Shown here piece after piece: positions 41,772 to 51,201 of a DNA stretch of 64,000 bases (positions are counted from its first letter, which is position 1; each line of letters opens with the position of its first letter). Origin of the DNA: Acidobacteriota bacterium (GTDB taxonomy: Bacteria; Acidobacteriota; Vicinamibacteria; Vicinamibacterales; UBA2999). Position numbers and translations under genes: made by a program. Location: the NCBI GenBank assembly GCA_947482665.1, contig CANKJK010000003.1, forward strand, positions 186,001-250,000, read 5' to 3'. The notes under the pieces were generated by a model. The model ran no database searches. It saw only the letters and a list, made by a program, of their open reading frames with translations, and was not told where the DNA came from.

Positions 41772-43574
41772 ATGGAAACCGTCACGCTGACCATCGACGG
41801 CCAGTCGCTCACCGTCGAAAAGGGCAAGACCGTCCTGCAGGCCGCCATCGAGGCGGGCATCACGCTGCCGTACTACTGCTATCACCCCGGCATCGGGGTC
41901 GACGGGTCATGCCGCGTCTGCGTCGTGAAGGTCGAGAAGATGCCGAAGTTGCAGACGTCGTGTTCGACGACCTGCACCGAGGGCATGGTGGTCTCGACGC
42001 GCGACAAGGATGTCGTCGAAGCCCGCGCGGCGGTCTTCGAATTCCTCCTGCTGAATCACCCGCTCGATTGCCCGGTCTGCGACAAGGGCGGCGAGTGCCC
42101 CCTGCAGGACTTCTCCTACAGCTTTGGCCCGGCCGAGAGCCGGATGGACTTCCCGCGGCGCGTGTTCGACGGCGAGGGCGTCAAGGCGGACGTGGACTTC
42201 GGTCCCACGCTGATGCTCAACCGCAACCGCTGCATTCTCTGCACCCGCTGCATCCGCTTCATGCGCGAGGTGGAGGGCGACGCCCAAATCAGCGTGGCCG
42301 ATCGCGGCAACGGCAGCGAAATCGCGACCTTCGAGGACGAGGGCGTGCACTCGCTCATGTCCGGCAACCTGATGGATGTCTGCCCGGTCGGCGCCATCAC
42401 CACCCGTGACTACCGCTTCAAGAGCCGCCCCTGGGACAACCCGTCGGTGGCCGACACGATCTGCACGTTCTGCTCGAAGGGCTGCTCGACGAGCGAGTGG
42501 ATCAAGGCCAAGCCGGAGTGGGCCCGCGGGTCGAGCCTGGTGCGGGTGACGCCGAGCTACAACCCCGATGTCAATGGCTACTGGATGTGCGATATCGGCC
42601 GCTTCGGCTATCACTGGGTCGAGGGCGACCGTCGCCTCCGCCAGCCGATGCTGAGGACCACGGCCGGCACGCTGGAGCCGGCCGGCTGGAGCGATGTGCT
42701 GCACGCCCTGCGCGCGAAGGTTGCGCCGCTGGCCGCGGCTGAGGCGTCGTCCGTGAAGGTGCTCGCCTCGGCCCATGCCTCCGTTGAAGAATTCTTCGTG
42801 CTGAAGAAGCTGGCCGAGGGTGCACTGGGTGGCGTCAATGCCGTCAGCGTGCTCTGGTCGCGCAGCGAGAAGAAGCAGCCGAAGGCCACGACGTTCGTGG
42901 TGCCGGTGACCGATGCGCCGAATGTGAACGGTGCTCGCGATCTTGGCTTCGCGGTAGGCGCAGGCAACGGCGGCGCGGCGGATGTGTCGGCGCTGCGCGC
43001 AGCGGTCGAGGCGGGCAAGGTCAAGGCCCTCCTCGTCGTCGATCCGGCTCCGGCAGAGCTCACCGGCGACTTCCAGTGGGTCATTGATGCGCGCGCCAAG
43101 GGGATGCTCCCGCTTCTCGTGGTGCAGGCCGTCGAAATGTGCCCGCTCGTGGCCCAGGCCGATATCGTCCTGGCTGGCGCCGCCTGGCTTGAGAAGGATG
43201 CGCTCTTCACCAACGATCAGGGCCGCGTGCAGGCCGCCTCGCAGGTGCTGTCCGCGCCTGGTGATGCGCGTCCCGACTGGCAGATTCTCATCGACGTGGC
43301 TGCCGCCTTCGGTGTGTCGCTCGGGTATCTGAGCGACGCGGATATCCGGAAGGCCATTGCCGCCGCCATGCCGGGTACGCCCTACGCCAGCGTGGCGGAT
43401 GTGGCGTTCAGCCGTCCGGTCGCGGCCAAGCACTGGCTGCAGGCGTCCAATCCTTCCGAGCGTTGGAAGTGGGACTTCATGTTCCAGGATCTGCCGCCGG
43501 TGAAGGGGCACTCCGTCCAGACGGAGCAGGGGTTCGTCGAAGGACGCGTCATCCCGCTCAAGCCGGTCGGCTGA
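41772..43574 (+). CDS. nuoG: NADH-quinone oxidoreductase subunit G-like iron-sulfur protein
   Basis: The N-terminus is a [2Fe-2S] ferredoxin (YYCYHPGIGVDGSCRVCVVK, with a fourth Cys in LQTSC). A His-Cys3 [4Fe-4S] site follows (HPLDCPVCDKGGECPLQD), then CILCTRCIRF with DVCPVGAI for another cluster, and a molybdopterin-fold domain that starts with CTFCSKGCS. At 600 residues the fold is shorter than E. coli NuoG but matches Paracoccus/mitochondrial-type lengths. In complex I it carries electrons from NADH to quinone. No other nuo gene is in the window, so it is detached from its complex or serves another NAD-linked enzyme. The dsbD gene follows after 55 bp. Confidence 0.9.
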   Translation: METVTLTIDGQSLTVEKGKTVLQAAIEAGITLPYYCYHPGIGVDGSCRVCVVKVEKMPKLQTSCSTTCTEGMVVSTRDKDVVEARAAVFEFLLLNHPLDCPVCDKGGECPLQDFSYSFGPAESRMDFPRRVFDGEGVKADVDFGPTLMLNRNRCILCTRCIRFMREVEGDAQISVADRGNGSEIATFEDEGVHSLMSGNLMDVCPVGAITTRDYRFKSRPWDNPSVADTICTFCSKGCSTSEWIKAKPEWARGSSLVRVTPSYNPDVNGYWMCDIGRFGYHWVEGDRRLRQPMLRTTAGTLEPAGWSDVLHALRAKVAPLAAAEASSVKVLASAHASVEEFFVLKKLAEGALGGVNAVSVLWSRSEKKQPKATTFVVPVTDAPNVNGARDLGFAVGAGNGGAADVSALRAAVEAGKVKALLVVDPAPAELTGDFQWVIDARAKGMLPLLVVQAVEMCPLVAQADIVLAGAAWLEKDALFTNDQGRVQAASQVLSAPGDARPDWQILIDVAAAFGVSLGYLSDADIRKAIAAAMPGTPYASVADVAFSRPVAAKHWLQASNPSERWKWDFMFQDLPPVKGHSVQTEQGFVEGRVIPLKPVG

Positions 43575-43629
43575 ACCTCCCGTGGGTCGCGCTCGTCCCA
43601 CTAGGCGACCCTTCATGCGAGGACAGAGG

Positions 43630-45384
43630 ATGACCATCCGGCGGATGACGATCCGGCGTGCGTGCGCGGTGCTGGTGGCGGTACTGGCGGCTGCCGTCGG
43701 TGTCTCCGCCCAGTTGCGTGGGATCAAGGCCGAGCTGACACCGGTGGTCGAGGCTCCCGGCGTCCATCCCTCGACGAGCGTCAAGGCCGTGCTAATCGTC
43801 CGATTGCCGGACGGCTTCCACACCCAGTCCAATAAACCTCGCGACCCGTCGCTGATTCCGACGGTGCTCACAGTCGCGCCCCCGGCTGGCGTGACGGTGG
43901 ACGAGATCGTCTTCCCACCCGCGCACGATTTCACCCAGGCCGGGCAGGCCGAGCCGCTCGCCGTCTTCGAGCGCGAGTTCGTGATCGGAGTGCGTGTCAC
44001 ACTCGGCGACCTGAAGGAAGGGCCGGTCACCCTGCCGGCGCAGCTCCGCTACCAGACCTGCGACGCGAATGTCTGCTACGCGCCTGTCCGCGCCGACGTG
44101 CAGTGGACACTCAACGTGATTCCCGCCTCCGCAGAGAGCGCCTCGCAGCAACCCGAGGTCTTCGCGGCCGTGAAGTGGGGCACGGGAGAGAAGCCCGGCA
44201 CCGCGCCGGCCGCGGCGCAACTACCCGCGGCCCAGGCCGCACCCGGAGCGCCGCTCGACCTGTCCGTCCTGGATCGCTTCGAGGTGCAGGGGACGACTGG
44301 CGGCTACCTCGGGACGGACGCGTTCTTGTCGTTCCTCTCCTCGTCCGAGCAGGGCATCAAGGAGCAGGGCCTGTTCGACGGCAAAGGGCCGCTGGCCATT
44401 CTGCTCGTTGTGTTCCTCGGCGGGCTGGCCCTGAACCTCACGCCGTGCGTGCTGCCGATGATTCCGATCAACCTGGCCATCATCGGCGCCGGTGCGCAGG
44501 CCGGCTCACGCCGCAAGGGCTTCGCGCTGGGCGGTGTCTACGGGGCGGCCATGGCGCTTGTCTATGGTGTGCTGGGGCTGGTGGTGATCCTGACCGCCGG
44601 GACCTTCGGCACGATCAACGCCTCGCCCTGGTTCAATGTCGGGATTGCCGCGATCTTCGCCGTGCTCTCGCTGGCGATGTTTGATGTCATCACCATCGAC
44701 TTCACCAAGTACTCGTCCAACATGACGGTCGGTGGGGCCGCGCGCGGCAGTTATCTGCTGGCCTTCGGCATGGGCACCATCGCCGCACTCCTGGCGGGCG
44801 CGTGCGTGGCGCCGGTCGTGATTCAGGTCGTGCTGCTCTCGTCCGACCTCTACGCGAAGGGCAACACCGCGGCGCTGGCCTTGCCGTTCCTGCTCGGTAT
44901 CGGCATGGCCGTGCCGTGGCCACTGGCCGGAGCCGGCATCGCGGCGATGCCCAAGCCCGGGGCCTGGATGGTGCGCGTCAAGCAGGGCTTCGGCGTGGCC
45001 ATTCTCGTGATGGCGGCCTACTACGGCTACACCGCGTATGAACTCTTCGCCGATCGCTTCGTGGACGCCTCCGAGGTGAACGCCAGCGTGCAGGAGAAGC
45101 TGAAGGAAGGCTGGAACCCGTCGCTCGCCGCAGGGCTGGCCCAGGCGGAGCGCGAGGGCAAGCCGGTCTTCATCGACATGTGGGCGACGTGGTGCAAGAA
45201 CTGTCTGACCATGGACAAGACCACCTTTCAGACCGAGGCCGTGAAGCAGAAGCTTGCCGGCTACGTGAAGGTGAAGTTCCAGGCCGAGCAGCCCGACGAG
45301 GAGCCCGCGAAGAGCGTCATGCAGCGGTTTGGCGCCGTGGGTCTGCCGACCTACGTCGTGTTGAAGCCGAAGCCGCGGTCGTAA
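43630..45384 (+). CDS. dsbD: Thiol:disulfide interchange protein DsbD-like
   Basis: After a signal peptide (ACAVLVAVLAAAVGVSAQL) comes a DsbD-alpha/DsbC-like domain with the Cys pair in YQTCDANVCYAP. Eight helices of the CcdA type follow, with Cys in NLTPCVLPM and LAGACVAPV. The C-terminal thioredoxin domain has WATWCKNCLTMD. The protein would carry electrons from cytoplasmic thioredoxin to periplasmic partners, for cytochrome c maturation or disulfide correction. I use the ATG at 43630, with GAGGAC upstream. The thioredoxin active site CKNC differs from the usual CxxC of E. coli DsbD (CVAC). The C-terminus ends shortly after the cis-Pro (GLPTYVV), slightly shorter than usual. Confidence 0.9.
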   Translation: MTIRRMTIRRACAVLVAVLAAAVGVSAQLRGIKAELTPVVEAPGVHPSTSVKAVLIVRLPDGFHTQSNKPRDPSLIPTVLTVAPPAGVTVDEIVFPPAHDFTQAGQAEPLAVFEREFVIGVRVTLGDLKEGPVTLPAQLRYQTCDANVCYAPVRADVQWTLNVIPASAESASQQPEVFAAVKWGTGEKPGTAPAAAQLPAAQAAPGAPLDLSVLDRFEVQGTTGGYLGTDAFLSFLSSSEQGIKEQGLFDGKGPLAILLVVFLGGLALNLTPCVLPMIPINLAIIGAGAQAGSRRKGFALGGVYGAAMALVYGVLGLVVILTAGTFGTINASPWFNVGIAAIFAVLSLAMFDVITIDFTKYSSNMTVGGAARGSYLLAFGMGTIAALLAGACVAPVVIQVVLLSSDLYAKGNTAALALPFLLGIGMAVPWPLAGAGIAAMPKPGAWMVRVKQGFGVAILVMAAYYGYTAYELFADRFVDASEVNASVQEKLKEGWNPSLAAGLAQAEREGKPVFIDMWATWCKNCLTMDKTTFQTEAVKQKLAGYVKVKFQAEQPDEEPAKSVMQRFGAVGLPTYVVLKPKPRS

Positions 45385-45447
45385 CTGCGCGCCGTTGCGC
45401 AGAATTCCCTTTGCGAACGATCTCGACTCTGCGATAGTTCAGGACCG

Positions 45448-46617
45448 ATGCTGCATCGGATTGTCAGACCGGTCCTTGTCATCCTCCTCATCCTGACCGG
45501 CATCGCGTCAGCCGGTTTCCTCTGGCTCTCTGGACAACAAATCGCCTCCGCACACCGCGCAGCGGTGCTCGCGGATGCGCGGGTGGACGCCCTCCTCGCA
45601 GGCCTGAGTGAATGCCGCGCGGCGCTCCAGGCCTATGTGGCGCCGGGGCAGAGCGTCACGACGTGGGCTCAACGCTCCGCGGCGCTCCAGACGCAGATGA
45701 CGGATGACGTGGCGGCGCTGGAAGGCCTGCAGGGTGCCGGACCCGTCGTGGCGGCCGTGCGCCCCGCGCTCGCCACACTCGCCAAGATCGATGGCCGCGC
45801 TCGCGAATACCTGCGGAGCGGGGATGACTTGATGGCCGCGGACCTTGCCTTCAACGAAGCGCGCGAGACGACCGCAGGCGCCACAGAGGCCCTGCACGGC
45901 TGGCGCGCGGCTCAGCAGGCCTCGGCCGCCGCGACGGCCAGCGGGATTCAGTTCCAGCAGATGGTGGCGCTTGGTGTCGGCGTCGTTGCATGGGCGCTGA
46001 GCCTGTTGCTGGTGTGGAAGCGTCCGGCGACGCCCGTGCTTGCGGCGGCGCCTGTGGAGACGGCGGCGCCCGCGACGACCGATACCCAGTTGGACATGGC
46101 GTTCCCGGTCGCGCCGACCCACTCAGTGCTCGACCTGCCGGTCGCGGCGCAGGCGTGCGGTGCCTTTGCCATGGCCAGTGATAGCGCCCAGCTCAAAGCC
46201 GCGCTGGGCCGCGGCGCCGAGGCGATTGGCGCGAAGGGCGTGGTTGTCTGGCTCGGCGTGGGCGAGGAGTTGTTCGCGGTGGCCTCGCACGGCTACGACG
46301 AACGCCACCTCCGGCGACCCATCGCACGCAACGCCCAGAATGTGACGGCTGAAGCCTGGCGCACCGGTGAGGGTGTTGCCGTGGCGGCGGACGGCGACGC
46401 GCCTGGCGTCCTCGTGGTGCCCATGGCCGGCTCGGCCGGGTGCCGCGGCGTGGTCTCTGCGGAACTGCTCCCGGGTCGTCCCGCGAACACGGATCGACAG
46501 GCGCTCCTCTCGATGTTTGCCGCGCAGCTTGTGGGCGTCGTGGGTGCCGCCACGCCGGCGACTGCGGCGGCTCAGGCCCCGGCCACCGAATCCGCGACCG
46601 TCGAACAGGCCAGCTAG
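45448..46617 (+). CDS. Membrane-anchored GAF-like protein
   Basis: Two hydrophobic helices (LVILLILTGIASAGFLWLS near residue 15 and VALGVGVVAWALSLLLVW near 180) bracket an Ala-rich helical periplasmic part of about 140 residues. That part resembles a four-helix-bundle sensor. A linker rich in Pro and Ala leads to a cytoplasmic domain of about 140 residues with GAKGVVVWLGVGEELFAVAS and GVLVVPMAGSAGCRGVVSAE, typical of a GAF fold. There is no kinase, cyclase or phosphatase domain, so it senses but must act through a partner. It follows dsbD by 63 bp. The family is not firmly identified. Confidence 0.7.
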   Translation: MLHRIVRPVLVILLILTGIASAGFLWLSGQQIASAHRAAVLADARVDALLAGLSECRAALQAYVAPGQSVTTWAQRSAALQTQMTDDVAALEGLQGAGPVVAAVRPALATLAKIDGRAREYLRSGDDLMAADLAFNEARETTAGATEALHGWRAAQQASAAATASGIQFQQMVALGVGVVAWALSLLLVWKRPATPVLAAAPVETAAPATTDTQLDMAFPVAPTHSVLDLPVAAQACGAFAMASDSAQLKAALGRGAEAIGAKGVVVWLGVGEELFAVASHGYDERHLRRPIARNAQNVTAEAWRTGEGVAVAADGDAPGVLVVPMAGSAGCRGVVSAELLPGRPANTDRQALLSMFAAQLVGVVGAATPATAAAQAPATESATVEQAS

Positions 46618-46687
46618 CCCGGCCAGGCGCCGGCGCTCCGCCTCTTACCCGCCTCGGCGAGTGTTCCCGTGAGCCCAAGTGGGGTTC

Positions 46688-46781
46688 GGCGTCGGGGATG
46701 CGGTTCCAGCGCGACTGAAGTGAACGAGCCGGGTGCTTTCGTGGGGCGCCCGAGGAGCGCAGGAAGCGCATCCCCGACGCC
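46688..46781 (-). repeat. REP-like palindromic element, copy B (inverted)
   Basis: GGCGTCGGGGATGCG at 46688-46702 pairs exactly with CGCATCCCCGACGCC at 46767-46781, and pairing extends to about 20 bp with one mismatch. It carries the same core as copies A and C, on the opposite strand. It fills part of the 291-bp gap before serC, which otherwise holds only the serC ribosome binding site region. Confidence 0.85.
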
Positions 46782-46908
46782 GGACCTCGCGGCGCCGTCT
46801 CCACGCGGCAGCGCCCACTTCAAGCCGCCCCGGCCTGTCAAACTGGCGCACCCCCGCGCTCCTTCCATACACTGGAGGGGTTCCTCGCACTTCCTTCTAG
46901 GAGTTTTC

Positions 46909-48000
46909 ATGTCCGCACCGCACCGCATTTTCAATTTCTCCGCCGGCCCGGCCGTCCTTCCGGAAGCGGTTCTCGAAGAAGCCCAGCGTGACCTCGTGGC
47001 GCTGCCGGGCGTTGGCATGTCAGTGATGGAGATCAGCCACCGCTCGAAGGCGTTCGAGGACATCCTGCACCGGGCCGTCGCGGACATCCGCGCCCTGGGC
47101 AACATTCCCGACAACTACAAGGTGCTGCTCCTCCAGGGCGGCGCCAGCACGCAGTTCTCCCTCGTGCCGATGAACATCCTGACGCCGGGCGCGACGGCTG
47201 ACTACATCGACAGCGGCTCCTGGGCCGAGAAGGCCGTCAAGGAAGCCAAGAAGGTGGGCACCGTCAACGTGGCGGCCTCCACGAAGGGCGAGAACTACTC
47301 GCGCCTGCCGCTCCAGAGTGAGCTGACGCTCACACCAGGTGCCGCCTACGTGCACATGACCAGCAACAACACCATCGAAGGCACCGAGTACACGACGCTG
47401 CCCGAGGTGGGGGATGCTCCGCTGATCAGCGACACGTCCTCGAACATGTTCAGCAAGCCCATCGACGTGGCGAAGCACGGCCTCATCTACGCGGGCGCGC
47501 AGAAGAACCTGGGCCCCTCGGGCGTGACGCTGGTGATCATCCGCGAGGATCTGATCGCGCGCGCACCGGCTTCGCTCCACACGATGTTCAGCTACAAGAC
47601 ACACGCCGAGAACGATTCGCTCTACAACACGCCGCCCACCTTCGGCATCTACGTGCTGGGGCTGACGATGAAGTGGTTGCGTGGTCTGGGCGGGCTTGAG
47701 GCGGTGGCAAAGCTCAACCAGCGCAAGGGCGGCAAGCTCTACGCCGAGATCGACCGCACGGGCTTCTACCGCGGTACCGCGAAAAAGGACGATCGGTCGC
47801 TGATGAACATCACGTTCCGGCTGCCGAGCGAGGAACTGGAGAAGAAGTTCGACAAGGAAGCCACCGCGGCTGGTTTCGACGGCCTGAAGGGCCATCGGTC
47901 CGTGGGCGGCATGCGCGCGTCCATCTACAACGCGTTCCCGGAAGCCGGCATTGACGCCCTCGTGGCGTTCATGCAGGAGTTCGAAAAGAAGAACGGCTAG
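46909..48000 (+). CDS. serC: Phosphoserine aminotransferase
   Basis: FNFSAGPAVLPEAVLEEAQR begins the 363-residue protein. QGGASTQFSLVPMN, TSNNTIEGTEY, YAGAQKNLGPSGVTLVIIRE (PLP Lys) and KGHRSVGGMRASIYNA are diagnostic for SerC. The enzyme converts 3-phosphohydroxypyruvate and glutamate to phosphoserine in serine synthesis, and a related step in PLP synthesis. The true start is the ATG at 46909, with AGGAG eight bases upstream; the longer open frame upstream covers the repeat. It converges on the poly(A) polymerase gene with a 1-bp gap. No serA is adjacent. Confidence 0.96.
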   Translation: MSAPHRIFNFSAGPAVLPEAVLEEAQRDLVALPGVGMSVMEISHRSKAFEDILHRAVADIRALGNIPDNYKVLLLQGGASTQFSLVPMNILTPGATADYIDSGSWAEKAVKEAKKVGTVNVAASTKGENYSRLPLQSELTLTPGAAYVHMTSNNTIEGTEYTTLPEVGDAPLISDTSSNMFSKPIDVAKHGLIYAGAQKNLGPSGVTLVIIREDLIARAPASLHTMFSYKTHAENDSLYNTPPTFGIYVLGLTMKWLRGLGGLEAVAKLNQRKGGKLYAEIDRTGFYRGTAKKDDRSLMNITFRLPSEELEKKFDKEATAAGFDGLKGHRSVGGMRASIYNAFPEAGIDALVAFMQEFEKKNG

Positions 48001-48001
48001 C

Positions 48002-49408
48002 TCAGGCGGCTGGGGCGGGGCCCGGTCCTGGGCCTCGCCGCCGGCCTCCGCGCCGTCGGCGTCTGCGCCGTCCGCGGTCTTCGCTGTCGGGCTGCGGCGC
48101 CTCGGTCTCTCCGCTCTCGACACTGTCCTCCAGCAATTCCCGCCAGCTCTCGACTGCCTCGGCGGCGTTTCCGTGCATCTCCAGCCAGGTCAGCGCTTCC
48201 CGGAACGGGCCGCGGTGCATGAGGGCGCGGCGTGCCTTGAGCGGCTGCCCGATCTCGAGGAGCCGCTTCTGCAGATTCAGGATGTGGCGCAGGCCCTCCA
48301 CGTCACGGCGTGCCATCGGCAGTATGCCCACCGCCAGCTTCGGTTCACGACGATCCCCGTCCGGTGAGAACACCGGGCTGAGCGTCTGCACGGTATAGCC
48401 CATCGGGACGACGAGCGATCCCATGAGGACCGCATTCGTCAGCGTGTCCGGCGGCTCGGAGAACTCCGCCCGGTAGCGATCCAGGGCGGCCAGTGACGCC
48501 CAGAGTTTTGGTCCAGCCGCGGCCTGCAGTTCCGGGGAGATCGGCTCGAGGAGCTTCCGCTCCGCGAGCATGCGGAACGTCTTCTCGGCCTTGCCCGCGC
48601 GGAGGATCTTGTAGATCTCCTCGGTGAGGCGGGCCGGCGCGGCGCGGGCGATATCGCCCCGGTGCGTGGCGATCGCGTCGTCGACCGGCGGATCGATCGT
48701 GAAATCGAGACGGGCAGCCAGCGCGACCGCACGCGTCATGCGGACCGGATCCTCGCGGAAGCGCTCATTGGGATCGCCGATGGAGCGAATGATCCGCGCC
48801 TTCAGGTCTTCGAGGCCCCCGGTGTAATCGATGATCGAGAAGTCCCCGATGTTGTAGAAGAGCGCATTGACCGTGAAGTCGCGCCGGAAGGCGTCTTCCT
48901 CGGGAGACCCGTAGCTGTTGTCGCGCTGAATCAGCAGATCCCGCTCGGCGCGCTTCACGGGCCTTGGGATGAGGCGTGGATCGATGCCCTTGGGGATCTC
49001 CGGCGCATCCTGCGCCATCTGTTCGGCTCGAGCTGCCTCAGACGCCGCTGCGGCCTGCGCCGCCGCCTGCGCGGCCTCATCGGCGGCAATCTCCTCCGCC
49101 GTGACCAGGCGCCGGAAGGTGGCGACCTCGATGTTCTTGGTGCCGAAGCGGACGTGCGCCAGGCGGAAGCGCCGGCCGATGATCCAGCAGTTCCGGAAGA
49201 GCTTCTTGACCTGGTACGGCTGGGCTGACGTGCCGATGTCGAAATCCTTGGGCCGCACGCCGAGCAGGAGATCGCGGACGCTTCCACCCACCAGATATGC
49301 CGTGTAGCCGCTCTGGTCGAGCCGGTAGAGAACCTTCAGGGCGTCCGGGTCGACCTGCTGGCGCGAAATAGAGTGGTCCGCGCGGGGCAGAATGACCGGG
49401 TCGCTCAT
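48002..49408 (-). CDS. pcnB: Poly(A) polymerase / CCA-adding-type nucleotidyltransferase
   Basis: AYLVGGSVRDLLLGVRPKDF, followed by DIGTSA, is the class II nucleotidyltransferase core with the catalytic Asp pair. RRFRLAHVRFG, RRDFTVNALFYN, DYTGGLEDLKARIIRSIGDP and RFREDPVRMTRAVALAARLD follow, which fits PcnB-like enzymes. An insert of Ala/Glu-rich helix (AADEAAQAAAQAAAASEAAR) stands between the two. The C-terminus is a basic tail (DRGRRRRRRRGGRRRG) that would bind RNA. The ATG at 49408 is chosen; the frame to 49450 has no homology. Specificity for poly(A) versus CCA cannot be settled by eye, but the tail and length favour poly(A) polymerase. Confidence 0.87.
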   Translation of the reverse strand: MSDPVILPRADHSISRQQVDPDALKVLYRLDQSGYTAYLVGGSVRDLLLGVRPKDFDIGTSAQPYQVKKLFRNCWIIGRRFRLAHVRFGTKNIEVATFRRLVTAEEIAADEAAQAAAQAAAASEAARAEQMAQDAPEIPKGIDPRLIPRPVKRAERDLLIQRDNSYGSPEEDAFRRDFTVNALFYNIGDFSIIDYTGGLEDLKARIIRSIGDPNERFREDPVRMTRAVALAARLDFTIDPPVDDAIATHRGDIARAAPARLTEEIYKILRAGKAEKTFRMLAERKLLEPISPELQAAAGPKLWASLAALDRYRAEFSEPPDTLTNAVLMGSLVVPMGYTVQTLSPVFSPDGDRREPKLAVGILPMARRDVEGLRHILNLQKRLLEIGQPLKARRALMHRGPFREALTWLEMHGNAAEAVESWRELLEDSVESGETEAPQPDSEDRGRRRRRRRGGRRRGPGPGPAPAA

Positions 49409-49504
49409 TGACGGAGCATTGTACCAAACGACGGATCGTTTGATTGCCAACCCTCACGAGGGCAATGACTTATCCAGTCGCGCCAGAATCCGCCCGGGCC
49501 GGGT

Positions 49505-50509
49505 CTACATCGTCCGGTTCCAGATCGGGACGCCCGCGGCCGTGTAGAGGACCAGGTTGCCGTCGTCCTGGAGCACCATGAACGCGCCAGGATTGCCCGC
49601 GGTGCTGGTGAACCAGATCGGGTTGTTGCCCCCGTCGTAGACCACGAAATTGCCGTCCGACTGGAAGATGGCCTGGCCGTTTGCGGCCGACGCACCTGTC
49701 CACCAGAGCGCCTGCCCGTCGACCATGTCGTAGACAACCAGGTTGCTGTCGTTCTGCATGTACAGGCGATAGCGGCCATTCGCCGAGGTGAGCCACTGAC
49801 CGGCCCGCATCGTGGAGCCCGCGACCATCCGCGAGGCGGTCGGCGTGAACCCGCCGTAGATGGCCTTCAGTCCGTTGATGTCGTCCTGCTGGACTCCATC
49901 CGTATCGCTGATGCGGCTGTTCATGATCGCGTTCACGGCCTGGCCTGCCAGATCGGGGTGATCCAGGCCCAGCACGTGACCGAACTCGTGAGCGGCGACA
50001 CGCCGGAGGTCGTAGAGGCGCCCGCCCGTCCTGCTCGACGTTCGCTGGGCGCCGCGATAGGAATCCCACGCCCGGCTGCTGTCGAAGACCACGTCGGTCT
50101 CGAGAATGATGCCCGTCTCGGCGTCAAAGCTGTAGAGCGTGATGCCCAGGGCGTCGCCGAACGGTTCCCCGTAATACGAGCTGGAGAAGAAGACGTCGTT
50201 CACGTCATTGCCCCGGCCCCTCTCTGTGCTGGTGCTCTGGTTCACCACGAAGTTGACATCGGCGACGTTGTTCCACCCCTGCGCGGCCGAGGCGCCCACG
50301 GCGTTCCACGTCGTCGTGCCGTCGAGCAGCACGTCGATCTGGCCGGTGCCGAGCTTCATTTCCAGCGGAATCGTCCGGCTCGTGGGCCAGCGGAGCTGAA
50401 GGTTGTCCCGCGTGGCGGTCACCCGGTAGGCGGACAGTGGAAGGGTGGCCGCCGCCACGGCGGTCACGGCGGCGGCGAGGGCCAGGGAGACTCGCATTCT
50501 GGCGCCCAT
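49505..50509 (-). CDS. Secreted matrixin metalloprotease with bulb-lectin domain (module 1)
   Basis: A signal peptide (ALAAAVTAVAAATLPLSAYR) precedes a metzincin domain. The zinc motif HEFGHVLGLDH spans residues 174-184, with the Met-turn in AIMNS. This matches matrixins (MMP-like enzymes). Residues 220-334 form a bulb-type (D-mannose-binding) lectin domain with repeated segments QNDSNLVVYD, QSDGNFVVYDG and QDDGNLVLYT. No Cys-switch pro-peptide is seen. The ATG overlaps the stop of the upstream small secreted gene by one base (TGATG), which suggests coupled synthesis. It should cut proteins at a glycan-rich surface. A paralog with the same partner lies 2 kb away. Confidence 0.9.
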   Translation of the reverse strand: MGARMRVSLALAAAVTAVAAATLPLSAYRVTATRDNLQLRWPTSRTIPLEMKLGTGQIDVLLDGTTTWNAVGASAAQGWNNVADVNFVVNQSTSTERGRGNDVNDVFFSSSYYGEPFGDALGITLYSFDAETGIILETDVVFDSSRAWDSYRGAQRTSSRTGGRLYDLRRVAAHEFGHVLGLDHPDLAGQAVNAIMNSRISDTDGVQQDDINGLKAIYGGFTPTASRMVAGSTMRAGQWLTSANGRYRLYMQNDSNLVVYDMVDGQALWWTGASAANGQAIFQSDGNFVVYDGGNNPIWFTSTAGNPGAFMVLQDDGNLVLYTAAGVPIWNRTM

Positions 50510-51111
50510 CAGCGGCGCTCCTTCAGGCGGTCCACGATCTGGGCGCGGAAGGCCGCAAGGGGCATGGGACGCCCGTCCCGCACCCGCGTGCCCCGGCCGC
50601 GGCCAACGTCCTCGGTGCGCACCAGCGGCAGACCGTCGACCGTCTGCACGGCGTCCGCGCCGGACCCGTCACGCGCCACCCGCATGAGCCCCTGTGAGAA
50701 TCCCACGATGGGGTTGATGCTCCGCTCCCGCTTGGCGAACACGACGCGCCGGTCGCCTGGGCTGAACGTGGGCATATCCGACACCTGCATGCCGAGCTTG
50801 CCGACCCGGCCCCCGAGGAACTCGAAGCTCTCCATGGAACTGGTCGTGCCCCACAGGGCATCCCGCACCAGGAAGGTGACGCGAGTCTTGATGAGCGTGC
50901 CCCCTGGCGTGGAGACGGTGAAGGGACGGACATCCAGCACATCACCAACGAAGATCACGTCCGCTTTCGCGACCAACTCGTTGAAGGTGACAGCCTCGTA
51001 GGAGGTCGCCTGCCCCTGCCGGGCACCGCCCAGCAGAAGCAGCAGGATGGTCGCCACGCGGGTCAGGCGCCCAGAACACGCCGACAGAGGTCCTTTGCCG
51101 GAAGTAGACAT
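50509..51111 (-). CDS. Small secreted partner protein, TIMP/NTR-like pattern (module 1)
   Basis: The start is the ATG at 51111, followed by a signal peptide (VATILLLLLGGARQGQATS). The mature protein begins TSYEAVTFNELVAKADVIFV, then GDVLDVRP and TRVTFLVRDALWG. The pattern 'ADVIFVGDV..V' followed by a strand ending in 'LWG' resembles the OB-fold of NTR/TIMP-like domains, though the N-terminal Cys of real TIMPs is missing. The second half has FSPGDRRVVFAKRERSINPI VGFSQGLM, shared almost unchanged with the module 2 homolog. The C-terminus is basic. It overlaps the matrixin gene, so a function as inhibitor, chaperone or docking factor is inferred, not shown. Confidence 0.75.
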   Translation of the reverse strand: MSTSGKGPLSACSGRLTRVATILLLLLGGARQGQATSYEAVTFNELVAKADVIFVGDVLDVRPFTVSTPGGTLIKTRVTFLVRDALWGTTSSMESFEFLGGRVGKLGMQVSDMPTFSPGDRRVVFAKRERSINPIVGFSQGLMRVARDGSGADAVQTVDGLPLVRTEDVGRGRGTRVRDGRPMPLAAFRAQIVDRLKERR

Positions 51112-51201
51112 AGAACTACAAACTACAACACCTTCCGTCCTCCCGCACCCCCTCCCACTGCCGGTCCTCGACCGCGTGCTAGCATCGGGCCGTACTGCCC
51201 C

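Noticed and set aside
41907-44030. A 707-residue minus-strand open frame across nuoG and dsbD
   Set aside because: It lies antisense to two well-supported genes and shows no domain; long antisense frames are common in GC-rich DNA.
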